Shown here piece by piece: positions 16,854-26,356 of a stretch of 64,000 nt of DNA. Position numbers and translations under genes: made by a program. The notes beneath the pieces are model-generated. The model saw only the letters and a program-made list of their open reading frames with translations, did not search any database and had not been told where the DNA came from. Source of the DNA: JAIVHA01 sp965367295 (lineage in GTDB: Bacteria > Pseudomonadota > Gammaproteobacteria > DSM-19610); NCBI GenBank assembly GCA_965367295.1, contig CBDUHN010000007.1, forward strand, positions 23,926 to 87,925, written 5' to 3'. Within the stretch, counting starts at the first letter, position 1; the number at the start of each line of letters is the position of its first letter.

Positions 16854-18053
16854 TTACTCTGCCCGCATGGCATCCACCACCGGCAGGCGTGCCGCATGCC
16901 GTGCCGGCAGCACGCCTGCCAGCAGGCCGATAAGGCTGGCCAGCGCCAGCGCCAGCCCCACGTAAGACCAGGGAGTGAACACCGGCAGTGCCGGAAACAG
17001 GTGGTGCAACAGCAAGGCGCCGCCAACTCCTAACCCGATACCGGCCAGCCCACCGAGGGTGGCGAGTACCACTGCTTCGCCGAGAAACAGCGCCGAGACC
17101 TGGCGTCGGCTGGCCCCCAGGGCACGCAGCAGACCCACCTCCGAAGTGCGTTCCGCCACGGCGATGGTCATGATGGTGAGGATGCCGACCCCGCCCACCA
17201 GTAGCGAGATGCTGCCCAGCAGGCCCACGGCCATGGTGAGCACGTCGAGGATCGAACCCAGCACGTCGAGCATCTGCTGCTGGGTGGTGATGGTGACATC
17301 ATCGCGTCCGTGGCGGGCGGTGAGCACCCGGCGCAGACTGTTGACCACTTCCTCCTCGTTGGCACCCTCCTGGTACAACACATCGATTTCCATCAGGCCC
17401 TCGCGGTTGAACAACTGCAGGGCACGCGCGGTGGGAATATACAGGGCATCATCGAGATCGAAGCCCAGCACCTGGCCCTTGGAGGCCATCAGACCCACGA
17501 TGCGGTACTGGTCGCCACCGATACGGATACGGGCGCCGAGGGGATTGGTGTTGCCGAACAGCTCCTGGCGCAGGCGACTGCCCAGCACCGCAAAGGCACG
17601 CGGTGCCTCGGCCTCGCCGGCCGGCAGGAACTGCCCGGCGGCCACTTCAAAGGTGAAGGCATCGGGGAAGGCGGCACCGACCCCGTACACCGCGCTGCGC
17701 CGGGTGCGGCCCTCGGCCTTGATGGCGGCGGTGCCCGATGTGACCGGTACCACGGCCTTTATATAGGGCAGCCGTTCCAGGGCCCGGGCATCCTCGATGG
17801 TCAGGGGACGTTCGCTGCCGAATACTCCAACGGCAGCACCATGGGTGGTGGTCTTGCCGGGATTGATGCCGATGATGTGGGTGCCGAACTGGGTGAACTC
17901 CTTGAGTACGAACACATGAATGCCTTCGCCAATGGAAGTGAGCAGTACCACGGCGGCGATCCCCACGGCGATACCGGAGGCGGTGAGCTGGCTGCGCAGG
18001 CGCTGGCTCACCAGGCTGCTGAATATGAAGCGCAGGGCATCATGCCAGGCCAT
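16854..18053 (-). CDS. MacB-like ABC transporter permease
   Basis: This FtsX/MacB-type permease of 399 residues has one N-terminal membrane helix, a large periplasmic MacB_PCD-like domain and three C-terminal helices. The conserved cytoplasmic loop TSEVGLLRALGASRRQV is visible. It is the last of four genes transcribed to the left: adaptor, ATPase, permease, permease. It starts one base after the previous permease stop. The presence of two separate permeases suggests a heterodimer. Confidence 0.87.
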   Translation of the reverse strand: MAWHDALRFIFSSLVSQRLRSQLTASGIAVGIAAVVLLTSIGEGIHVFVLKEFTQFGTHIIGINPGKTTTHGAAVGVFGSERPLTIEDARALERLPYIKAVVPVTSGTAAIKAEGRTRRSAVYGVGAAFPDAFTFEVAAGQFLPAGEAEAPRAFAVLGSRLRQELFGNTNPLGARIRIGGDQYRIVGLMASKGQVLGFDLDDALYIPTARALQLFNREGLMEIDVLYQEGANEEEVVNSLRRVLTARHGRDDVTITTQQQMLDVLGSILDVLTMAVGLLGSISLLVGGVGILTIMTIAVAERTSEVGLLRALGASRRQVSALFLGEAVVLATLGGLAGIGLGVGGALLLHHLFPALPVFTPWSYVGLALALASLIGLLAGVLPARHAARLPVVDAMRAE

Positions 18054-18054
18054 G

Positions 18055-19263
18055 TCAGCGCCTCGACAGGGCCAGGACGGGATCGAGCCGTGCCGCCTGG
18101 CGGGCGGGCAGCAGCGCGAACAGGGTGCCGGTGGTCAGTGCCATCCCCGTGGCAGCCAGTATGGCCCAGGCCGGTGCCACGAAGGTGAGGTTGGGGTAGG
18201 CGGCCTGCAATGCCTGGCTGCCGGCCCAGCCGAGCAGCAATCCTGCCGAGGCACCCAGCAGGGAGAGCAGGGCGGCCTCGGTGAGAAACAGGCCGAGGAT
18301 GCTATGACGTGGCGCGCCCATGGCTTTCAACAGACCGATTTCAGCCGTGCGCTGGTGAATGGCCACCAGCATGATGTTCATCACCAGGATGCCCGCCACG
18401 GCAAGACTGATGGCACCGATGCCGGCCACGGTGAAGGTCAGCGCCTGGAAGATACGATTGAAGGTTTCCAGTACTGCATCCTGGGTGATCACCGTGACAT
18501 CCTCTTCACCCTGGTGGCGTTCCTTCAGGGTGGCGGTCACGGCGGCCTTCACCGCCTCGATGCGTGACTCGTGGCTGACCTCGACGAAGATGCGGAACAG
18601 CCCCGCGGCGTTGAACAGCGACTGGGCGGCAGCGGTGGGCACGATCACCAGTTCCTCCACGTCGAGACCGATGGAGCGACCCTCGGGAGCCAGCACCCCG
18701 ATGACCCGGAACCGCCACTCACCGAGGCGCACCCACTGGCCAATGGCAGGGGCGCTGCCGAACAGCTCATCGCGGATCTTGCTGCCCAGTACGCATACCG
18801 GTTGGCTGCGTTCGAGATCCCCGGCGGGCAGAAACCGTCCCTGTCCCATGCGCCAGTGACGAATGCCGAGCAGTTCGGCGCTGGAACCGAGAATCGTGGC
18901 CTCGCGCTCCAGCTCCCGGACCGATACCGTGGCCGCGCCCAGCACCAGCGGCGCGATGCGGTTGACATGGGGTGTACGCAGCAGGGCCTGGGCATCGGCC
19001 AGGGTCAGGTCACGCGGGCTGCCGGTGCCGGACAGGGCCATGCCGGCGCCGCCGGTTTCGGTCTTGCCGGGCATGACGATCACCAGGTTGGTGCCGAGGG
19101 AGGCGAATTCATCGATGACGTAGTGGCGGGCGGCTTCACCCAGTGCCGTCAGCAGCACCACGGCACCGACGCCGATGGCCATGGCAAGGATCGTCAGCCC
19201 GCTACGGGTGGGTGTGCCGCGCAGGGTGCCGAGGGCGAACTGCAGATGATCCTGGAACCTCAT
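18055..19263 (-). CDS. MacB-like ABC transporter permease
   Basis: This second FtsX/MacB-type permease of 402 residues has the same plan: N-terminal helix (ILAMAIGVGAVVLLTALGEA), a periplasmic domain and three C-terminal helices with TAEIGLLKAMGAPRHSI. Its ATG shares four bases with the ATPase stop. It is a paralogue of the next gene and probably pairs with it in the membrane. Confidence 0.87.
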   Translation of the reverse strand: MRFQDHLQFALGTLRGTPTRSGLTILAMAIGVGAVVLLTALGEAARHYVIDEFASLGTNLVIVMPGKTETGGAGMALSGTGSPRDLTLADAQALLRTPHVNRIAPLVLGAATVSVRELEREATILGSSAELLGIRHWRMGQGRFLPAGDLERSQPVCVLGSKIRDELFGSAPAIGQWVRLGEWRFRVIGVLAPEGRSIGLDVEELVIVPTAAAQSLFNAAGLFRIFVEVSHESRIEAVKAAVTATLKERHQGEEDVTVITQDAVLETFNRIFQALTFTVAGIGAISLAVAGILVMNIMLVAIHQRTAEIGLLKAMGAPRHSILGLFLTEAALLSLLGASAGLLLGWAGSQALQAAYPNLTFVAPAWAILAATGMALTTGTLFALLPARQAARLDPVLALSRR

Positions 19264-19946
19264 GGCGCGGGGATATCCCGTGCGTCTTCCACGATGCGGC
19301 CATCCACCATCCGGATGCGACGCTGAGCACGCTGGCCGAGATCGGGGTCGTGGGTCACCACCAGCAGGGTGATGCCCTGTTCATGCAGGCGTTCCAGTAC
19401 CTCGATGATGTCATGCCCCGAGGCCTGATCCAGGTTGCCGGTGGGTTCATCGGCCAGCAGGATTTCCGGTTGTAGCACAGTGGCGCGGGCGATGGCCACC
19501 CGTTGCCGTTGGCCACCGGATAACTGGTCGGGCCGATGACCGGCGCGATCCTCCAGGTGCATGGATTGCAGGCTGGCATGGACCCGTTCACTGCGTTGCG
19601 CCGCCGGCATCCCGGCCAGCAGCAGCGGCAGCTCCACGTTCTGATAGGCCGTCATACGCGGAATCAGGTGAAAAAACTGGAACACGAAGCCGATCTTGTG
19701 CTGGCGGATATGGGCTTGCTGCCGGTCATTGAGGCCGGTGATGTCCTGGCCATCAAACAGATAATGGCCGGCACTGGCCTGGTCCAGCAGCCCAATCAGG
19801 TGCAGCAGTGTGGATTTGCCGGACCCCGATGGTCCCATGATGGACAGGTATTCGCCGGGCTCGATGCGCAGGTTCACATCGTTGAGCGCCAGCACCGTCT
19901 GGTCGCCTACTTCGAAGCGCCGTTCGATGCCCTGCAACTCGATCAT
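19260..19946 (-). CDS. MacB/LolD-type ABC transporter ATPase
   Basis: This ATPase of 228 residues powers the adjacent FtsX-type permeases. Walker A is GPSGSGKST, the ABC signature is LSGGQRQRVAIARA, Walker B is ILLADEPTGNLD, and the switch His is in VVTHDPD. It overlaps both neighbours by four bases (ATGA). The closest families are MacB-type efflux and LolD-type lipoprotein transporters; the periplasmic adaptor next door favours efflux. Confidence 0.92.
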   Translation of the reverse strand: MIELQGIERRFEVGDQTVLALNDVNLRIEPGEYLSIMGPSGSGKSTLLHLIGLLDQASAGHYLFDGQDITGLNDRQQAHIRQHKIGFVFQFFHLIPRMTAYQNVELPLLLAGMPAAQRSERVHASLQSMHLEDRAGHRPDQLSGGQRQRVAIARATVLQPEILLADEPTGNLDQASGHDIIEVLERLHEQGITLLVVTHDPDLGQRAQRRIRMVDGRIVEDARDIPAP

Positions 19947-21094
19947 GGCTGCGCGGTTTCGGGGCTGGCGGGCACGCCGGGCGCAACGCCTTCCCGATCC
20001 ACCGACAGCACCACCTGGTCACCTTCCTGCAGGCCTTCGATTACCTCGGTCTGCTGCCAGTTGCCGATGCCGGTCTTGATGTGGCGTTCCTCGATCTTCC
20101 GGCTCACGGGGTTATAGATCCACACCCGGTTGCCTTCCAGCAGCGCCTGGGTCGGTACCCGTAGCACCTGATCGCGTACCGCCAGAATGACTTCCACATC
20201 GGCGCTGTAGCCCGGTAGCAGGGTTGGCCCGTCATTGGGCACCACAAAATCCACCTCGATATCCACGGTGCGCGCCTGTTTTTCATAATCCATAACGTAG
20301 GGTGCTACGCGGCGCACGCGACCGGGGAAGTCGTTATCGGGAAAGGCGTCGAGATGAATACGGGCCTCCATGTCGGCGTGAATCTTCGGGCCGTCCACTT
20401 CATCGATCGGTGCGCTGATATACACGCAACAACCATCGATGAGATCCACCGCGGGTGGGGTGGCGATACCGATGGGGGAGGGCGTGACGAACTCGCCGAG
20501 CTCGCCGTTGATTTCGGCGATGATGCCGGGGAAGGGGGCGCGTAACCGGGTGCGTTCCAGCGCGGCTTTCTGGATCACCACCCGGCTGCGGGCCACGGCG
20601 ATGGCAACGCGGGCAGCCTGGCAGGCAGCGGCGCGGGCATTGGCATCTCCCTGCGCCTGGTCCGCCTGTTCCTCGGAAACCGCATTCTGCTTGCGCAGGC
20701 GTTGCAGTCGTTCCGCATCCCGGGCTGCTACTTCGGCACGCAGACAGCTTTCATTGGCCTGTGCCTGTGCGGCCAGTACCTGTTCACCGGTGAGTTGCAG
20801 TTCGGCTTTGAGATCCTCGTTCCAGAGTTCCAGCAGAATACTGTTGGCCTCTACCTGGTCGCCTTCGTGAATGGGCAGACTGGCAATCTGTCCGCCGCTG
20901 GGCAGGGAAAGGCGTGCACGTCGACAGGCCATGACTGTACCGGCGCGGGTATTGGCAACCGTGGCTTCCACCCGTCCGCGTTCCACCTCCTGTACTACAA
21001 TGGAAACGGGTGCCGGTGAACGCCAGTAACCAAACAGCAGAACACCCAGGATGACCAGTACAGCCAAGGTGATTATTCGTATCGTAGTCGACAT
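19943..21094 (-). CDS. Periplasmic adaptor (HlyD/MacA-type) of an efflux pump
   Basis: This membrane-fusion protein of 383 residues has one N-terminal anchor (ITLAVLVILGVLLFGYW). Lipoyl/barrel-sandwich halves flank an alpha-helical hairpin (about residues 85-170), and a beta-barrel and membrane-proximal region follow. It would link the inner-membrane permeases to an outer-membrane channel such as TolC, which is not encoded here. It is the first gene of the four-gene operon. Confidence 0.88.
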   Translation of the reverse strand: MSTTIRIITLAVLVILGVLLFGYWRSPAPVSIVVQEVERGRVEATVANTRAGTVMACRRARLSLPSGGQIASLPIHEGDQVEANSILLELWNEDLKAELQLTGEQVLAAQAQANESCLRAEVAARDAERLQRLRKQNAVSEEQADQAQGDANARAAACQAARVAIAVARSRVVIQKAALERTRLRAPFPGIIAEINGELGEFVTPSPIGIATPPAVDLIDGCCVYISAPIDEVDGPKIHADMEARIHLDAFPDNDFPGRVRRVAPYVMDYEKQARTVDIEVDFVVPNDGPTLLPGYSADVEVILAVRDQVLRVPTQALLEGNRVWIYNPVSRKIEERHIKTGIGNWQQTEVIEGLQEGDQVVLSVDREGVAPGVPASPETAQP

Positions 21095-21151
21095 CCAGCT
21101 GGTTTCCCCAGGCGATTGGGCTGCTCATGCAGCATCGAAATACAGGGTGTT

Positions 21152-21586
21152 ATGTTAGCGGTTACTAGCAAAACACAGCCAGTCAATAGTAACAACCGTA
21201 ACGCCACCGTAATTGATTTTGGTATGGCTGATCATGACCTGTATGTGCAAATGGTCGAGGCATCGCCCGGTGGTCTGCTGCTGGTTGATGTGTGCCGTGA
21301 AGATTACCCGCCGGTGTATGTGAATGTCGTATTTGAACGCCTTCCCGGCTATCCGCGCAATGAGGTGCTGGTTGGAACTGTCGATTCCTGCACTCCGGTC
21401 AGGAATCACCCGATGCGCAGCAGGAGATCCGTGCTCGTCTGGAAGCACCTGGTGCAGCAGCCTGTCCATGTGCAGGAAAAGGAATTGCGTACAGCCTGTC
21501 GCGAGCGGGCCAAACTGGCGACCCGCTGGCTGGCAACCGCAAAACAGCCTGGTGGTGATCAGGTACGCTGTCGCCTGCCGGTCTGA
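21152..21586 (+). pseudogene. Decayed LOV/PAS photoreceptor domain
   Basis: The frame starting at 21152 reads like the front of a LOV domain: DLYVQMVEASPGGLLLVDV, then YVNVVFERLPGYPRNEVL. A one-base deletion near 21371-21375 then changes frame. The next bases, read from 21376, give NCRFLHSGQESPDAQQEIRA, the LOV core with its photoactive cysteine (codon 21379-21381). A compensating shift near 21440-21450 returns to the first frame (QPVHVQEKEL), after which similarity is lost. The intact 156-codon frame therefore skips the cysteine core. I call it a pseudogene. Confidence 0.7.
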
Positions 21587-21921
21587 GACGGCCTCGCTGC
21601 CTACCCCCCCCGGTTCCACCCACACGAACAGGAATACCACTGGTTGTGAAATATCGCGGCCCCTTGTACACGGTATCCGCCGGTGAGTCGCGCCCGGAAA
21701 ATATACTTGCATATTATATGGTTTTACGATATTCAAAGAAATTGTAATAACAGCAGGGGGCTCGGGGCGGTTCTGTGCGGGGACGGCCTGGGAAAGAAAT
21801 CCCCGGCCTGGCCGCAATATACCAATAGCGACGGGCCGAAGTGCCCGCGCGTGCTCCACTGGCAGTCGCGATGGATGGGTGGTCCATCTGCCAACGGGAG
21901 CATCATCGAGTGGTGCATGGC
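21587..21921. other. Intergenic gap between LOV remnant and GGDEF-EAL gene
   Basis: These 335 bases contain a run of eight C residues at 21604-21611 and an AT-rich stretch at 21700-21750 that could hold the promoter of the next gene. No coding sequence is supported. Part of it may be the eroded 3' end of the LOV gene. Confidence 0.4.
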
Positions 21922-23883
21922 ATGAGTTTGAGCAAATCCGACCGGCAGGGTAATGATGCTGCGCTCGTGCGCGAGCTGGAAGAGCAGTTGTTGCTGCGCG
22001 AACGTGAAATCCGTCTGCTGAAGGAAACCGCCGATGCCGTTACCGGGCAGCTGCACCTGGAACGCCTGTTTGCCCTGGTGGCGGACCGGGCACGGGAACT
22101 CATTCAAGCGGAAACCGTACTGATTCCTATCCTCGACTCCTCCTGTGACACCTATACCTACCGCGCCGGTTCCGGCCCCAATACCGGCGAAATCATCGGT
22201 GAGACGCTGCCGCTTGAATTCGGTATTTGCGGCTGGGTCTGGCGCCACAAACGTGCCTGGTGGCAGGGAGTGCTGGCAGAACTGGCCCCGGATGAGCGCA
22301 ACCGCTGGGAGCATGAGGCCGGAACACTCATCATGGTACCGCTAGTTGGTAAGCAGCATTTTCTCGGCGGCATCGCCTGCATGAACAAGCTGGACGGCAA
22401 GATTTTTGACCAGCGTGACCTGGACCTGCTCACCATGTTTGGCAGCCAGGTCAGTATCGCGATCGAAAATGCGATCACCTTCGAGGCCCTGGAAAAAGAG
22501 AAACAGAAGGCCGAACAGTTCCAGGAAGAACTGCGGACGCTCAACCAGGAACTGGTGGCCATCAACAGTGACCTGGAGCACATGGCGCTCTATGACAGCC
22601 TTACCGGGCTGGCCAACCGCTACCTTTTGCAGGACCGCCTGCAGCAGAGTATTTACCGTGTGGGACGCGATAGCAGTTCCCTGGCCATCCTGGTGGTGGA
22701 TCTCGATCGATTCAAGGAAGTCAACGACACGCTTGGCCATAATGTCGGTGATGAGCTGTTGAAACAGGTGGGTATGCGATTCCAGAGCAAGCTGCGTCAG
22801 GCGGATACCATTGGCCGTCTGGGTGGTGACGAGTTTGCCGCAGTGATTCCCGATGCCGATGCCGAGACCGCAGTCCTGGTGGCGGAACATCTATTGCAGT
22901 CCCTGCAGTATCCCATCGAACTGGAAAGCGGCAGTTACGTGGTATCGGCCAGTATCGGTATTGCGCTCTACCCGGAACACGGTGACGATGTGCAGACCAT
23001 ATTGCGACGGGCGGATGTCGCCATGTATGTGGCGAAACGGGCCAAGCAGGACTGGTTTATCTACGATGTCGAGCAGGATCAGCACACACCGCGGCGATTG
23101 TCTCTGATGGCGGACCTGCATTCCGCGCTGGACCGTGGTCAGATGCGGTTGTTCTACCAACCGAAGCTGGATCTGTCGACCGGCATGATTACCGGTGTCG
23201 AGGCGCTGATGCGCTGGTTGCACCCGGAGCAGGGCATGGTGCCGCCGGACATCTTTATCCCCGCGCTGGAGCAGAGTGGGCTGATACGGCGCTACACCGC
23301 CTGGGTACTGGACGAAGCCATCCGTCAATCAGTGGCCTGGAGTGATATCGGGCTGGATCTCACCATGTCCATCAACCTGTCCATGTACAACCTGCGCGAT
23401 ACCGAGTTGCCGGCCCAGGTGGTGATGTTGCAGAAAATGTGGAAACCAGCCCCCGACACCCTGGTCATGGAGGTGACGGAAAGCGCAGTGATGAGCGATC
23501 CCCACAACGTATCGCAGATACTGGATACCCTGGCGGCCCAGGGCATCCAGTTCTCCATCGATGATTTCGGTACCGGGTATTCATCCCTGAATCATCTCAA
23601 GCGACTTTCGGTCAATGAGCTCAAGATCGACAAGTCCTTCGTCAAGGACATGACGACCGACCGGGATGATAAGGCGATCGTGTGCTCGACCATTGACCTG
23701 GCGCATAACATGGGGCTGCGGGTGGTGGCCGAGGGTGTCGAAAACAGAGCGGTACTGGATATGTTGATAGAGCTGGGCTGCGACCAGGTCCAGGGCTATT
23801 ACATTGCCAAACCCATGTCGGCCACGGACCTGCAGGAGTTTCTCAGCACGGGAGACTGGCTTACACGCCGCAAACAGGCCTGA
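21922..23883 (+). CDS. GAF-GGDEF-EAL cyclic-di-GMP signalling protein
   Basis: This soluble protein of 653 residues has an N-terminal coiled coil, a GAF sensor domain (about 40-200), a GGDEF domain (about 240-400) and an EAL domain (about 410-650). The cyclase motif is intact (GRLGGDEFAA), with DRFKEVNDTLGH upstream. The phosphodiesterase motifs EALMRW, NLS, EVTES and DDFGTGYSSL are present. Both activities are therefore possible. I chose the ATG at 21922 because the longer frame from 21841 adds residues unlike the family. The decayed LOV gene upstream may once have been its partner or sensor. Confidence 0.88.
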   Translation: MSLSKSDRQGNDAALVRELEEQLLLREREIRLLKETADAVTGQLHLERLFALVADRARELIQAETVLIPILDSSCDTYTYRAGSGPNTGEIIGETLPLEFGICGWVWRHKRAWWQGVLAELAPDERNRWEHEAGTLIMVPLVGKQHFLGGIACMNKLDGKIFDQRDLDLLTMFGSQVSIAIENAITFEALEKEKQKAEQFQEELRTLNQELVAINSDLEHMALYDSLTGLANRYLLQDRLQQSIYRVGRDSSSLAILVVDLDRFKEVNDTLGHNVGDELLKQVGMRFQSKLRQADTIGRLGGDEFAAVIPDADAETAVLVAEHLLQSLQYPIELESGSYVVSASIGIALYPEHGDDVQTILRRADVAMYVAKRAKQDWFIYDVEQDQHTPRRLSLMADLHSALDRGQMRLFYQPKLDLSTGMITGVEALMRWLHPEQGMVPPDIFIPALEQSGLIRRYTAWVLDEAIRQSVAWSDIGLDLTMSINLSMYNLRDTELPAQVVMLQKMWKPAPDTLVMEVTESAVMSDPHNVSQILDTLAAQGIQFSIDDFGTGYSSLNHLKRLSVNELKIDKSFVKDMTTDRDDKAIVCSTIDLAHNMGLRVVAEGVENRAVLDMLIELGCDQVQGYYIAKPMSATDLQEFLSTGDWLTRRKQA

Positions 23884-23940
23884 AACGCGGCATTGTCTGG
23901 TCACAGCGCACGTAATTCCCGCCACCACCTTTTCTGACAC

Positions 23941-24885
23941 TCATGCCGCGGGGCGCTTATCCCGTAATTGCTGCACACGCTGCAGTACGGCGCTGGCCAG
24001 GGTGTCGGGCTGGAATTTGGGAATGAAGTTGTCGGCACCGACCCCTTGCACCATCTTCTTGTTGAAATCACCACTCATGGATGTGTGCAGCAGCACATAG
24101 AGCGTATTCAGCCGTGGGTCATTCCGAATGGCCTTGGTCAGGCTGTAGCCATCCATATCGGGCATTTCCACATCGGAAATCACCATTAGCATATCGGTAA
24201 TGGTGGCCGGCGTTTCCTCGGCCCAGGCCTGCAGGGTGTGTAACGCGGCACGGCCATTGTTCACCAGTGTGGAGCGAATGCCCAGGCTGTCGAGTGTGCC
24301 CTGGATCTGGCGGCGGGCCACAAAGGAATCGTCCGCCACCAGCACATGCATGCCGGTATGCTGGCCGGTATCCACGGTGGACAGTAATTCGGCGGAGATC
24401 TGTTCGTCGCGTGGCATCACCTCCGACAGTACCTTTTCCACATCGAGCACCTGCACCAGCTGGCCATTGATATCCGTCACTGCGGTGAGATAGGCGCTGC
24501 TGCTGAGGCCCGAGGGGGGTGGCAGGATTTCCTGCCAGTTCAGATTGACGATACGGTCCATACTGCGCACCAGGAAACCCTGGATCGAACGATTGTATTC
24601 GGTAACGATGACGGTGCAGGTCTGGGGATCTTTCAGGGCCGGCAGGCCCACGGCCATGCCGAGGTCGAGTATCGGCATGGTCTTGCCGCGCAGGTTGGCG
24701 ATACCCCGTACCGCCGGGTGGGCATGGGGTACCTGGGTGAGCGCCGGGCAATGGATCACCTCCTGGACCTTGAAGACATTGATGGCGTAGATCTGGCGGG
24801 AGCTCAGATGAAACATCAATAATTCCAGCCGGTTGGTACCGGCAAGCTGGGTCTGTAGGTCGATACTCGCGAGAAGTTTACTCAT
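23941..24885 (-). CDS. cheV: CheV chemotaxis coupling protein
   Basis: This protein of 314 residues joins a CheW-like coupling domain (about 1-160; VPHAHPAVRGIANLRGKTMP) to a response-regulator receiver domain (about 178-305). The receiver has the acidic pair in LVADDSFVA, the phosphoacceptor Asp in ISDVEMPDMDG and the Lys in FIPKFQPD. CheV links chemoreceptors to CheA and tunes adaptation. It stands alone here; a soluble chemoreceptor is encoded at 50925. An inverted repeat CTCTTTA-N9-TAAAGAG lies 66 bases upstream of its start. Confidence 0.92.
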   Translation of the reverse strand: MSKLLASIDLQTQLAGTNRLELLMFHLSSRQIYAINVFKVQEVIHCPALTQVPHAHPAVRGIANLRGKTMPILDLGMAVGLPALKDPQTCTVIVTEYNRSIQGFLVRSMDRIVNLNWQEILPPPSGLSSSAYLTAVTDINGQLVQVLDVEKVLSEVMPRDEQISAELLSTVDTGQHTGMHVLVADDSFVARRQIQGTLDSLGIRSTLVNNGRAALHTLQAWAEETPATITDMLMVISDVEMPDMDGYSLTKAIRNDPRLNTLYVLLHTSMSGDFNKKMVQGVGADNFIPKFQPDTLASAVLQRVQQLRDKRPAA

Positions 24886-24950
24886 GAATCATTCCAGCTG
24901 CTTATGGGTATTGTCAGGACATGTGCCACGATAACGGCGCGCGCAACCGG

Positions 24951-24973
24951 CTCTTTAAAGAAACCGTAAAGAG
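24951..24973. promoter_or_regulatory. Inverted repeat upstream of cheV
   Basis: CTCTTTA and TAAAGAG are perfect 7-base arms separated by nine bases, upstream of the cheV start and past the end of the DUF4197 gene. It could be an operator or part of a hairpin. There is no other evidence. Confidence 0.3.
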
Positions 24974-25031
24974 AACAATATCCAGAGAGTCGCCGGGAAG
25001 CCCCCGGCCTGGTGATGGCGTGGCAGGGGGG

Positions 25032-25784
25032 TTACGGCTGGTAGGCCTGGAACACCTTGCGCATCAGGTCCGTGCTGCGGGCGAGTGGGTCTTCCCGGAT
25101 GCGTTTTTCTTCCTGGGCAATGGTGAGAAACAGTCCGTCGAGGGCGCGTTCGGTCACATAGCCGTCCAGGTCCATGGCATTGCCAGGTATGTACTGACTC
25201 ATGAAGCCGGCTTTTTCGATGACGGCCTTGTAGTTGCGGGTAGCGCCGGTCTGCTGTGTGGTCTCGGTTACGATTGGCCGGATGCGTTCACTCAACGCCG
25301 TTTCGCTGGTGCGGCGGAAGTACTGGGTGGCGGCATCGTCGGGTCCTTTCAGGATGGTTTCGGCATCGGCCAGTGTCATGCCGGAAACCGCATCACGCAG
25401 GATGCCCACCACTTCGGGCATGGCCTTCTCCGCAGCGTGATTCATACTCTGCTCGAAGTCTTCGATCAGCTTCCCCTGACCCAGGGTGCGCAGGCTCTTG
25501 TCTGCCCAGCTGAGGCTATCGGGGATGGGGATCTTTACTTGCGGGTTGTCCAGAAAGCCGTTTTCCCGGCCCAGCCAGTCGGTGGCCTGTATCACGCCCT
25601 TGTCGAGGGCCTGCTTAAGGGCAGTTGCCAGCTCCGACTGGCTGAAGGCATCGGTGGTTTGCGCAATACCGGAATCCACTGCGGGTTCCTTGATTACCTT
25701 GTCCAGCAGGTCTCTCCAGCCGGCCTGCAGGCTGGCGCTCCCGGCCAGTGCCAGTGTTGCGAGGATGAACGTGGTTTTTTTCAT
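25032..25784 (-). CDS. DUF4197 exported protein
   Basis: This protein of 250 residues starts with a signal peptide (FILATLALAGSASLQAG) and is otherwise largely alpha-helical, with the DUF4197 pattern (LDKGVIQATDWLGRENGFL, KIPIPDSL, DAETILKGPDDAATQYFR). I chose the ATG at 25784 because it begins the signal peptide. The family has no known function. The gene is monocistronic. Confidence 0.85.
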   Translation of the reverse strand: MKKTTFILATLALAGSASLQAGWRDLLDKVIKEPAVDSGIAQTTDAFSQSELATALKQALDKGVIQATDWLGRENGFLDNPQVKIPIPDSLSWADKSLRTLGQGKLIEDFEQSMNHAAEKAMPEVVGILRDAVSGMTLADAETILKGPDDAATQYFRRTSETALSERIRPIVTETTQQTGATRNYKAVIEKAGFMSQYIPGNAMDLDGYVTERALDGLFLTIAQEEKRIREDPLARSTDLMRKVFQAYQP

Positions 25785-25860
25785 GAGCCGATCCTTAGCC
25801 GATTCTCGGTCTGTAGTCAGATAGTAGCGGATTGTTTGCTGATAACCATCCCGGTTCGAT

Positions 25861-26046
25861 CTATCCATTATTTCGCTGTTGCCGAACTCTACATGATTCT
25901 TGGGCGACAGGGCAGGTGTCGTGGATCAAAGCATAGATCGGTAGCACCGGGCCCCGGTGGTCAGTAAGTACGGCCTGCAGATTTCCTGTCTTGATGTCCG
26001 CTCCGACGACAAATGGGTGTGTGAGTCCCGCTTCATTCAACAGCGC
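25861..26046 (-). pseudogene. LysR-type regulator C-terminal remnant
   Basis: The minus-strand frame contains FVVGADIKTGNLQAVLTDHR followed by GPVLPIYAL. This matches the end of the effector-binding domain of LysR regulators. The DNA-binding half and most of the sensor domain are missing, and the final residues do not fit the family. I read it as a gene fragment left of the cytochrome-NnrS islet. Confidence 0.55.
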
Positions 26047-26292
26047 TTGGCGGAGAACAAGACGAAGACGGTTATGTATTTGAGTATTGCCCTGGATGGG
26101 CGTCTTGAATGCTTTTCCGTACAGCCAATGTGAAGACTGCTGGGAGGCTTCACTCGTACGACCTTCGCTCATCCTGGGTTCGGTTCTTCCAGCCGGAGGA
26201 TTCGAATCACTTGGGCGTCCCATCAGGGGGCCGTAACACGTCGTTCAACACCGCCATGTGGCCCTGGCAATCCAGTCTATCTGATTGGTTTT

Positions 26293-26306
26293 GTGATAAA
26301 TATCAA
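26293..26306. promoter_or_regulatory. FNR/Dnr-like binding site
   Basis: GTGATAAATATCAA agrees with the FNR-family consensus TTGAT-N4-ATCAA at nine of ten positions. It lies about 57 bases before the start point expected from the TATATA at 26345, a normal activator position. An oxygen- or nitric-oxide-responsive regulator of the Crp/FNR family would fit the cytochrome and NnrS genes downstream. Confidence 0.5.
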
Positions 26307-26356
26307 ATATTCACATATGCATTGCAATGTTTTTCATGCGCTGCTATATAGTCATT

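Noticed and set aside
17310..18188. Open frame of 292 codons on the plus strand
   Set aside because: It runs antisense through a permease gene with clear family motifs, and its own composition (Gly-, His-, Gln-rich) is typical of a shadow frame.
21604..21611. Run of eight C residues
   Set aside because: It is in non-coding sequence after a decayed gene, so slippage would not switch a protein.
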